Positions 39,445 through 45,127 of a stretch of 45,127 bases of DNA are shown piece after piece. Within the stretch, counting starts at the first letter, position 1, and every line of letters starts with the position of its first letter. This DNA is from Clostridia bacterium. Its GTDB lineage: Bacteria > Bacillota > Clostridia > Christensenellales > Aristaeellaceae. The notes under the pieces were generated by a model, which did not search any database, had not been told where the DNA came from, and saw only the letters and a list, made by a program, of their open reading frames with translations. The stretch lies in contig JAFROK010000059.1 in NCBI GenBank assembly GCA_017429695.1, positions 1 through 45,127 of the forward strand, written 5' to 3'. The translations under genes and the position numbers were made by a program.

Positions 39445-40068
39445 ATGGATATTCAGCGCATAGACAACTATACAGATACCCGTTTTTCAAAGACAGTGCT
39501 GGAGCAGCACGGCGCTTACCTGATTGACAATGATCCCTATGAAATCAAAATCACAGGCCCGGCGGAAGCAACAGTCCGCGGGAAGGATCCGTCCGTGTAT
39601 GCGGAGCTGATTGAGGAATTCCGTTTCCACGCACCGCATATCACCCGTTTCTTTGATGAAGCCGGTTCCCTGCTTGCGGAGTATCCGGTGCCGGAGATAA
39701 TTGAGGTAGAGATCGACCGGATCCAGCCATCCCAGTTCTTTGTTGATGAGGAGAAGCTGGCCGCCATCCGGAGCTTTATCCATCAGCCGGAAGACGTCAT
39801 TATCCAGGTGCTTCCCTGGAACGACCGGTTCATCTCCCTGGACGGTCATACCCGTCTGTACGCAGCTGTGCAGGAGGGTTTTCCATCCGTGAAGGCAGTT
39901 ATCAGCGAAACAAACGAATGGGTCTGGCCCTTTGTCTTGGAAGCGGAGAAAAGAAAAATCTTTAGTCCCCGGGATCTGATCCTGCTTTCCCATGACGATT
40001 ACGAGGTTCAGTGGAACCAGTACTGCGATTCCGTTTTTGCGCAGCAAGATCCCAACGCTGACGGATAA
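39445..40068 (+). CDS. ParB/sulfiredoxin-like domain protein
   Basis: A 207-residue protein with a ParB-like core: EVEIDRIQPSQFFVDEEKLAAI, then VLPWNDRFISLDGHTRLYAAVQEGFPSVKAVI. The DGHTRLYAA segment matches the nucleotide-binding box of ParB/Srx-type domains (GxHRxxA). The N-terminal third is unlike known families. There is no helix-turn-helix, so it is not a partition protein. Its role is unknown. It is encoded close behind the GNAT gene, likely in one transcript. Confidence 0.75.
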   Translation: MDIQRIDNYTDTRFSKTVLEQHGAYLIDNDPYEIKITGPAEATVRGKDPSVYAELIEEFRFHAPHITRFFDEAGSLLAEYPVPEIIEVEIDRIQPSQFFVDEEKLAAIRSFIHQPEDVIIQVLPWNDRFISLDGHTRLYAAVQEGFPSVKAVISETNEWVWPFVLEAEKRKIFSPRDLILLSHDDYEVQWNQYCDSVFAQQDPNADG

Positions 40069-40170
40069 CCAGACATATTTTTCCATATCAGTCCTTTATT
40101 CAGGGCTGATATATATTTATACTGTATCCATGAAGATCAATGAAGCCCAGGGAAGGAGTGAAACCCGTTC

Positions 40171-40353
40171 ATGAACAGAATCCAGTTTCTCCCGATTCTT
40201 TCAACGGTTTTCCTCTGCCTGGTTTTTGCCGCCGGCTATTTCGGCATATCGGTGCCGAATTATATTACAGCCGCAGCGCTTGCCCTGGAGTTTATCAATA
40301 TCAGCGTCCTGCTTGTCAAAGGGCTCTGGAGAAAGAAGGATAAAAATGATTGA
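40171..40353 (+). CDS. 60-residue two-helix membrane protein
   Basis: A small protein with two hydrophobic segments (about 5-22 and 29-49) and a basic tail (RKKDKND). It overlaps the next gene by eight bases. AAGGAG lies upstream at somewhat long spacing. No family is recognised. Confidence 0.62.
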   Translation: MNRIQFLPILSTVFLCLVFAAGYFGISVPNYITAAALALEFINISVLLVKGLWRKKDKND

Positions 40354-40495
40354 TTTCCTGTTTGATGCAGCCGAGGTTGTCCTGGACGTTATCATTAACA
40401 TATTCTCAGCGAAGCGGCGGAAACGCAAAGCCCAGCGCAAAGCGGAGGAAACCGGAGGAACCAGTGAACACACCGAAGATGAACAGGGAAAATAA
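40346..40495 (+). CDS. 49-residue amphipathic, basic protein
   Basis: It starts inside the end of the preceding gene (ATG at 40346, GAAAGAAGG upstream). The N-terminal helix (FLFDAAEVVLDVIINIF) leads to a Lys/Arg-rich stretch (AKRRKRKAQRKAE) and an acidic end. It overlaps the zinc-ribbon gene that follows, giving a set of three translationally coupled small genes. Confidence 0.6.
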   Translation: MIDFLFDAAEVVLDVIINIFSAKRRKRKAQRKAEETGGTSEHTEDEQGK

Positions 40496-40733
40496 TGTGC
40501 CTGTGACCTGTCCGTACTGCGGACAGGAAATGGATGACGGAGAAGTCATGAGCAATGGCCCCTGCGCTCTTTACTGGTTGCCGTCTGATCCAGAGCTCCG
40601 GGCTTTGGCCTTCCGTGGAGGCCGCGGCCTGCTCAAAAGTGTTGTTTCCAGGAACCTTGTGCAGATTTCTATAAAGGGAAATTACTGCCACACCTGCAGG
40701 AAGCTGATCATCCCCACGGAGATCCAGCCCTGA
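40464..40733 (+). CDS. Zinc-ribbon protein (DUF6487-like)
   Basis: An 89-residue protein with two Cys pairs, CPYCGQEMDDGEV and CHTCRKLII, and a WLPSD segment between, the layout of DUF6487 zinc ribbons. It starts at a GTG with GGAGG five bases upstream; an ATG at 40479 is possible. The last of three overlapping small genes, it stops one base before the stop codon of the convergent phage gene at 40735. Confidence 0.8.
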   Translation: MNTPKMNRENNVPVTCPYCGQEMDDGEVMSNGPCALYWLPSDPELRALAFRGGRGLLKSVVSRNLVQISIKGNYCHTCRKLIIPTEIQP

Positions 40734-40734
40734 C

Positions 40735-41241
40735 TTACCTCTCCGTAACCTCATAGTCAAAATCGTTATACAGCGCACCGGTGTCAAGCAAAGGCTTGTC
40801 ACCGGTTTTCCCTTTGACCAGGACACCTTTCTTCGCCACCCGGTTATAAATCCATCCGCCGGAAAGGGTGACCGGGCTGTTGGGCGGATCAATCCCGGCG
40901 TCAATATATTCCCGGATACCCTCCGCACCCCGCTGTCCGGCATTCTCCAGCCCGGCCTGCGTGCCGGATAAATCGCCATTGTTTGCCGCCTCGCAGGCTT
41001 CCATCAGGCACTCCGCCATTTCCGCCCGCAGGGTTTCCCTTGCCAGGGCCGGCCGGACCACCGGCCGGGGCGGAATCCGCATGACCGGCGATCCCCGGGT
41101 ATGGATGGCCAGCAGGAACTTTGACCGGGCGGAAGCCCCGGACGTCAGGCCCACGTCCACCCGGTGCGTTTGCAGATACTTCAGGCATTTTGACCGTTTT
41201 TTGATTTGATCCGTATTCTCTGTGACTGTGATCTTCAGCAT
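40735..41241 (-). CDS. Phage minor head / tail completion protein (HK97 gp10/XkdI-like)
   Basis: A protein of about 168 residues in the head-tail junction slot. VGLTSGASARSKFLLAIHTRGSPVMRIPPRPVVRPAL and LSGTQAGLENAGQRGAEGIREYIDAGIDPPNSPVTLSGGWIYNRVAKKGVLVKGKTGDKPLLDTGALYNDFDYEV match neck/tail-completion proteins, in which the conserved PL(L/I)DTG segment lies near the C-terminus. Neither the ATG at 41241 nor that at 41271 has a ribosome site, so the native 5' end may have been lost next to the divergent host gene at 41323. Confidence 0.82.
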   Translation of the reverse strand: MLKITVTENTDQIKKRSKCLKYLQTHRVDVGLTSGASARSKFLLAIHTRGSPVMRIPPRPVVRPALARETLRAEMAECLMEACEAANNGDLSGTQAGLENAGQRGAEGIREYIDAGIDPPNSPVTLSGGWIYNRVAKKGVLVKGKTGDKPLLDTGALYNDFDYEVTER

Positions 41242-41322
41242 ATGTTCACATTTTGCGCATGCGAAATACATACAGACATTTTACAATCATAGTGGAGGAT
41301 TCCATACAGAAAGGAGATTCCT

Positions 41323-41985
41323 ATGGAAAGAACCACCCCTAACATTTCCAGCTCCCTGCGTCATGAGATCCTGAGGATTCCTGAGGCCACCTACGCGGCC
41401 ACCGGGATTATCATCAACGGCCGGCGGATCAAGAGCCTGGTATTCACCACAGACCTGGCCATCATCCGTAACTGTGACGCGGACGCTGTTTTCGCTGTAT
41501 ATCCCTTTACACCCCAGCAGGTCATCAGTGACGCGATCATCAAGGCGTCCTATATCCCTGTTTTCTGCGGCGTCGGCGGCGGCACCACCCAGGGCCTGCG
41601 CACCGTCACCCTGGCGAAGGACGTGGAATGCCAGGGCGCCATGGGCGTTGTGCTCAACGCGCCGATTACCAACCCGAACCTGAGCGCCGTTGTCAAGGCG
41701 GTGGATATCCCCGTCATCATCACGGTCACCAAACCGGATACGGATATTGAAGCCCGGCTGGACGCCGGCGCCTCCATCCTGAACGTCGCCGGCGGTGCCG
41801 CCACACCGGATATTGTTCGCAGCATCCGGGAGCGCTTCCCGGAGGTTCCCATCATCGCCAGCGGCGGAAACACGGATGAGAACATCGAGAAGACGATCCT
41901 GGCCGGGGCAAACGCAATCACCTATACCCCGCCCACTACCAACGACCTGTTCAAGGCCCTCATGGAAAAATACAGGGAAGAATAA
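41323..41985 (+). CDS. TIM-barrel phosphate-binding protein of unknown reaction
   Basis: A 220-residue protein with a beta/alpha-barrel pattern: strands ending in VFAVYPF, IPVFCGVGGGT, AMGVVLNAP, IPVIITVTKPDT, ASILNVAGGAAT, PIIASGGNTDENIEKTILAGANAITYTPP. The glycine pairs near the C-terminal strands (GGAAT, ASGGNT) form a phosphate-binding cup as in ThiG, PdxS or flavin-type barrels. It is often annotated as a hydrolase in Clostridia, without proof. GAAAGGAG precedes the ATG. Its stop is four bases from the stop of the convergent connector gene. Confidence 0.78.
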   Translation: MERTTPNISSSLRHEILRIPEATYAATGIIINGRRIKSLVFTTDLAIIRNCDADAVFAVYPFTPQQVISDAIIKASYIPVFCGVGGGTTQGLRTVTLAKDVECQGAMGVVLNAPITNPNLSAVVKAVDIPVIITVTKPDTDIEARLDAGASILNVAGGAATPDIVRSIRERFPEVPIIASGGNTDENIEKTILAGANAITYTPPTTNDLFKALMEKYREE

Positions 41986-41989
41986 TCCC

Positions 41990-42394
41990 TCAGGGAATAT
42001 AGACTGACCGGCTGTACAGCCGGATCAGCGACAGCAGCTGCAGTCCAAAGGTGGTTTCCGGCAGATCCGCCAGGACCGTGGACGCAGCGGAAGAAGCAGA
42101 GGAGGCGCCGGCCGCGTAAGTGACCGACACCTCCCCTGCTTTTTTACCTGTAATCCGCTGCGGCTGCCCTGCCGCGGCGATCTGCGCTTTGGTAGCGGCG
42201 ATCTCGTCGGGCAGGGCTGTGCGGGCATACAGCGTCAGCTTATGCGCCGCGTACAGCCGCCGGGCCTCCTCCGCGTCCTCCGCCGTGAAGGCGGAGAAAC
42301 GGGCATTGGCCTGGGCAATACAGGAGGATAAAACAAAAGCGGGCGTAAAGCCCGCAAATTGTGGATAATAGGATTTAAACTCCGATTCTGTCAA
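41990..42394 (-). CDS. Phage head-tail connector (DUF4054-like)
   Basis: A 134-residue protein starting MTESEFKSYYPQFAGFTPAFVLSSCIAQANARFSAF, then EEARRLYAAHKLTLYARTALP and the C-terminal LADLPETTFGLQLLSLIRLYSRSVYIP with the conserved T-x-x-G-x-Q/L segment (adaptor-protein fold). It starts at a TTG codon, with GAGG as ribosome site inside the end of the LRR gene, and overlaps it by 20 bases. It would join portal and tail in the head-tail joint. Confidence 0.84.
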   Translation of the reverse strand: MTESEFKSYYPQFAGFTPAFVLSSCIAQANARFSAFTAEDAEEARRLYAAHKLTLYARTALPDEIAATKAQIAAAGQPQRITGKKAGEVSVTYAAGASSASSAASTVLADLPETTFGLQLLSLIRLYSRSVYIP

Positions 42395-43820
42395 AGTTTG
42401 ATTCCTCGTACAGGTCGCTCAGATCCGGAAGGTCCAGCTTCACGCAGTTCTCAAAGGCGTCGGGGCCGACGTTTTCCAGTTCCTCCGGCAGCTCGATGCT
42501 TTCCAGTGCCAGGCAGTTGGAGAAGGCCTTGTCGCCGATCACTTCCACCGGATCGGGAATCACGATTTCCTTCAGCGTGTAGCAGCAGAAGAAGGCGCTT
42601 TCACCGATTTCCTCCAGATCGTCCGGCAGCCGGATGTCCGTCAGGGCAATGCAGCCGGAGAAGGTGAAGGGATTGATCGAATAGGTCCAGGAAGGCATCA
42701 CCATGCTCTGCAGGGACTGGCAGCGGCAGAAGGCCTTGGCGCCGATGAAGCTGCAGGTATCCGGAATGGAGACGTTTGTCAGGCTGATGCAGCCGTCAAA
42801 CGCTTCGCTGCCGATGTAATCCACTGCAGCGGGCAGGGTCACACTGGCCAGGCTTTCACAGTTCTGGAAAGCGCCGCCGCCGATGTAGAACAACTCGTCC
42901 GGCAGGATCAGTTCAGTCAGGTTTGTGCAGCCCGCGAAGGTGTTCTTGCCGATGGTGGTCAGGTCCACAGGCAGGCGTACGGAGGTGAGGCTTTCACAGT
43001 TCCGGAAGGCCATCTCCCCGATGAAGGTAATGTTTTCCGGGAAAACCAGTTCCGTCAGGGCGGTGCAGTCCTGGAAGGCACGCTCCGCAATGGAGGTTAC
43101 CTTCGCCGGGAAGGTGATGCTCTTCAGCTTGCGGCAGCCGTTGAAGGCGTCCGCACCGACAGTGGAGATATTGGTATCATGCAGGTTAATATACCGCAGA
43201 TTATCGCACTGGTAGAATGCCCGCCGGCCGATCGCCCGCACCGAGTCGAAAACAACCACCTGGGCGAGGCTTTCATTGCCGTAGAAGGCGGACGCACCGA
43301 TAATGCGGGTTCCATCCGGCAGCGTATACGCGCTGTATTCCTTGGTCATCGGATAGCAGATCAGGCGGCTGTCATCCCGGCTGAACAGTACTCCGTCGTT
43401 CAGGTACAGGTTCGGGTTTCCTTCGGCAACCGTCATATCCGTCAGCCATGCGCAGCCTTCAAAGGGATTCATGCCGACCACTGTCAGGGTAGCGGGCAGG
43501 CTCACCTTCTCCAGGTTGGCGCAGCGGCGGAAAGCGTAATCTCCGAGGGAGACCAGGCCGTCTTTAATTTCCAGCTCTTCCAGGTAATCATCCGCCTGGA
43601 AAGCGGAAGGCCCGATGGCCGTAACCTTGATCCCGTTCAGTTCCTGCGGAATGACCAGGGAGGTCTCCGTACCTTCATACAGGATGATCTCTGCAGTGCC
43701 GTCATGCTGGATGATATAGGTATAATCCCCGGCCTTCTGGCTCTGCTCCGCAACAGCGGCCGGAAGGATACAGCAAAGGAAGAGAACGCAGACTATCAGA
43801 GCTGCTGCGAACTTTCTCAT
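42375..43820 (-). CDS. Secreted BspA-type leucine-rich repeat protein
   Basis: A 481-residue exported protein (signal peptide about 1-25). It consists of about 15 TpLRR/BspA repeats of some 23 residues each, of the kind LTELVFPENITFIGEMAFRNCESL, with the constant A(F)xxCxxL. Such repeats form a solenoid that binds surface ligands. The last residues, SNFDRIGV, come from bases that are also the start of the connector gene in another frame, so the tail was formed when the gene joined the phage gene. The ATG at 43820 follows GGGAGGGG. Confidence 0.9.
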   Translation of the reverse strand: MRKFAAALIVCVLFLCCILPAAVAEQSQKAGDYTYIIQHDGTAEIILYEGTETSLVIPQELNGIKVTAIGPSAFQADDYLEELEIKDGLVSLGDYAFRRCANLEKVSLPATLTVVGMNPFEGCAWLTDMTVAEGNPNLYLNDGVLFSRDDSRLICYPMTKEYSAYTLPDGTRIIGASAFYGNESLAQVVVFDSVRAIGRRAFYQCDNLRYINLHDTNISTVGADAFNGCRKLKSITFPAKVTSIAERAFQDCTALTELVFPENITFIGEMAFRNCESLTSVRLPVDLTTIGKNTFAGCTNLTELILPDELFYIGGGAFQNCESLASVTLPAAVDYIGSEAFDGCISLTNVSIPDTCSFIGAKAFCRCQSLQSMVMPSWTYSINPFTFSGCIALTDIRLPDDLEEIGESAFFCCYTLKEIVIPDPVEVIGDKAFSNCLALESIELPEELENVGPDAFENCVKLDLPDLSDLYEESNFDRIGV

Positions 43821-43890
43821 CCGTACCCCTCCCATCATGCTGTTCTATTCTGCCTTTTTGTGTCATATAATCATATCGTGTTTTCGCCTG

Positions 43891-44250
43891 TTAGTCAATT
43901 TTTTTGTTGTTTTCTGCCGCAGTGGAATCCACCTGTGGCGCGGTTTTTGCGGCGTTTTGCTTCCGGCCGGATGGATTCGGGCGCGTTTCCCCCTCCGGAG
44001 AGGGGGCGGCAGGCACTTTCCGGCCTGTCGCATCCGTGCCCTCCAGCGGCTCCGCTTCAAGCTTTTTCCGCTGTACGGAGGTCACTGCCGCCTCCAGGGA
44101 ACCGTCATTCAGCAGCATCTGGAACAGGGGATCCTCGCGGATGGCCTCCGGGGCTTCCCGGAAGGTCAGGCGCGTTTCCGGGGTAACCCGGTGAATCACT
44201 GCGCCGGTATGATCACGAAACTCGGCGCAGACACGGGACAAAATGAGCAT
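43891..44250 (-). CDS. Small phage head-region protein
   Basis: A 119-residue protein starting MLILSRVCAEFRDHTG, with TPETRLTFREAPEAIREDPLFQMLLNDGSLEAAV, then a Pro/Ala-rich tail. It sits between capsid and connector genes and GAAAGGAG lies before the ATG at 44250. Sequence and position fit a small head decoration or assembly protein; no firm family. The longer frame begins inside a heptamer array. Confidence 0.68.
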   Translation of the reverse strand: MLILSRVCAEFRDHTGAVIHRVTPETRLTFREAPEAIREDPLFQMLLNDGSLEAAVTSVQRKKLEAEPLEGTDATGRKVPAAPSPEGETRPNPSGRKQNAAKTAPQVDSTAAENNKKID

Positions 44251-44271
44251 AGGTTTTCTCCTTTCAGTCGA

Positions 44272-44306
44272 AAACAATTCACAATTCATAATTCATAATT
44301 CACAAT
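44272..44306. repeat. Heptamer array upstream of the 43891 gene
   Basis: AATTCAC/AATTCAT units, ending in a partial palindrome CAATTCACAATTCATAATTC with its inverse. Confidence 0.85.
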
Positions 44307-44423
44307 TGTTTTCAACATTAACAGACATTCTGGACTTACAATAGCATTGACATTATCATTTCGATCAAGATTGCAGATGACTACAGGAGCAATTTCACCC
44401 CGCAATTCTACAGAAGTTCAGCA
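44307..44423. other. Unexplained spacer between two inverted heptamer arrays
   Basis: The 117 bases contain no open frame or strong hairpin. Arrays of opposite orientation lie on both sides (44272-44306 and 44424-44462), so the block has the appearance of a short inverted-repeat-flanked insertion. Confidence 0.4.
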
Positions 44424-44462
44424 ACTCATAATTATGAATTATGGATTGTGAATTATGAATTG
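44424..44462. repeat. Heptamer array downstream of the capsid gene
   Basis: GAATTAT, GGATTGT and GAATTAT units follow the capsid stop at 44468. Confidence 0.82.
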
Positions 44463-44467
44463 ACGGA

Positions 44468-45127
44468 TCAGATTCCATCTAAATATCTGATGGTAGAGGG
44501 ATACAAGAACCTTACCTCGGAGAACTGAGCGATATAGGGGATTTTGATCCGCATTTCGGAGTACTCCGTGTCCATCCGGCGCAGGGGCTGGGTGAGGTTG
44601 AAGCAGATCCGGTCCACCCGGTTCATATAAACCACCATGCGGTCAGATCCGTTGCTGCCCACGCCGCCGCACCACTTGCAGGGAGAAATGGTCAGCTCAC
44701 CGCCCTGCTGCACAGACAGGTTGTTCTCCAGCACATAGGTCAGGATGGACCGTTCAGAGTCGTCGGACACCTTGCGGGTCACCAGCTGGCCAAACTGCTC
44801 CACAGGGATCAGGATATGGTTCGGCAGAGCGTCGGAGGAGCAGTCGTTGTCCTTCCAGAGGGCGGAAATGGCCCTGTTGATGTCCGCCAGGATCTCATCC
44901 GCCGTCTTGTTGTCCCAGGCCGTGTCCGTTCCGCCCGGGGTATGCGGTGCCGCGGAAGACCGGGTGATATTCGGGTTATTGCACAGGCCCGTGGAGGAAA
45001 CCTTGGTAAAGCCGGTATAAACGTTGCGGTCAATCAGCTTGTCGCAGTGCAGGCGGATACCCTTGTTCAGGAAAGTTTCCGGATCCCGGCCGACCTGCAG
45101 CATCTTCTCCCGCTCCATGGTGGAGAA
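44468..45127 (-). CDS. Major capsid protein, DUF2184-like (partial)
   Basis: At least 216 residues of a larger protein whose N-terminus lies beyond the right window edge. NKTADEILADINRAISALWKDNDCSSDALPNHILIPVEQFGQLVTRKVSDDSERSILTYVLENNLS and the C-terminal DRMVVYMNRVDRICFNLTQPLRRMDTEYSEMRIKIPYIAQFSEVRFLYPSTIRYLDGI match the C-terminal HK97-like core of DUF2184 capsid proteins. The frame is open up to the edge. Presence of a capsid gene argues against a tail-only bacteriocin. Confidence 0.85.
   Translation of the reverse strand, partial: FSTMEREKMLQVGRDPETFLNKGIRLHCDKLIDRNVYTGFTKVSSTGLCNNPNITRSSAAPHTPGGTDTAWDNKTADEILADINRAISALWKDNDCSSDALPNHILIPVEQFGQLVTRKVSDDSERSILTYVLENNLSVQQGGELTISPCKWCGGVGSNGSDRMVVYMNRVDRICFNLTQPLRRMDTEYSEMRIKIPYIAQFSEVRFLYPSTIRYLDGI

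Noticed and set aside
8613-45127. Ordinary recent prophage
   Set aside because: No integrase, att site, repressor or replication gene, and housekeeping genes such as HU lie between structural genes.
8613-45127. Tailocin (tail-only bacteriocin)
   Set aside because: A DUF2184-like capsid gene and head-tail connectors are present; no tail fibre was found.
1-45127. tRNA, rRNA and riboswitches
   Set aside because: No cloverleaf with the conserved T-loop bases, rRNA segment or recognisable riboswitch core was noticed by eye; a covariance search could still find small RNAs.

Overview
The window looks like chromosomal DNA of a moderately GC-rich, Gram-positive anaerobe of the Clostridia. The signs are strong GGAGG ribosome binding sites, many small secreted proteins with Gram-positive signal peptides, a sortase-type VPKTG protein, ECF sigma/anti-sigma pairs, BspA-type leucine-rich repeats and a DUF6483 gene. 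A rumen or gut lineage (Christensenellales/Aristaeella-like) is a guess from the gene families; nothing in the sequence proves it.

Two gene populations are interleaved along the whole window. The first is one contractile-tailed phage structural and lysis module, entirely on the minus strand and in canonical order from right to left. It holds a DUF2184-type major capsid protein (44468-end, partial), a small head protein, a DUF4054-like head-tail connector (41990), a minor head/tail-completion protein (40735), a head-closure-like protein (29060), a neck terminator (28096), a DUF3383-type tail sheath (26005), a tail tube (24288) and tail chaperones G and GT with a canonical U UUU UUC slippery site (23660-24231). 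It continues with a very short tape measure (19947), a Dit-like protein (18286), a baseplate plug (17896), a hub (16539), a Gp138-like spike (15273), gp25/DUF2634 (14914), baseplate J (11013), DUF2612 (10571), an endolysin (9204), an XhlA-like protein (8883) and a holin (8613). No integrase, phage repressor, replication gene or tail fibre was found.

The second population is ordinary host-type genes filling almost every gap of that module, mostly on the plus strand. It includes HU, MerR-TipAS, a Ca2+/cation antiporter, a TRIC-type channel, an RpiB-like isomerase, GNATs, an HD protein, a YfcE-like phosphoesterase, ECF sigma pairs, a cystatin-like secreted protein, SH3b, a VPKTG surface protein and BspA-LRR. 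Convergent host and phage stop codons are often only 0 to 12 bp apart (10570/10571, 40733/40735, 41985/41990, 23655/23660, 25996/26005, 14901/14914). The phage frames are intact. This suggests a dispersed, long-domesticated element such as a gene transfer agent or phage-derived particle, rather than an active or freshly decaying prophage.

The joints carry unusual repeats. At least a dozen short tandem heptamer arrays (variants of CATAATT/CACAATT and GCATAAT/GCACAAT) lie at gene edges and supply stop codons, start codons or linkers. A modular family of hairpin elements (8477-8612, 9118-9243, 16323-16546, 20166-20262) keeps constant joints while its hairpins change, and one copy sits in frame inside the tape-measure gene. 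At 17771-17874 four different perfect hairpins are separated by a constant heptamer.

The left end (1-1553) is an IS110/IS1111-type insertion sequence with 14-bp inverted repeats and a long structured non-coding segment that probably encodes its guide (bridge/seek) RNA. Bases 1678-8370 hold host genes: a MATE transporter, an ECF sigma/anti-sigma pair, two paralogous membrane-anchored coiled-coil proteins, a CPBP protease-like protein and a small membrane protein.
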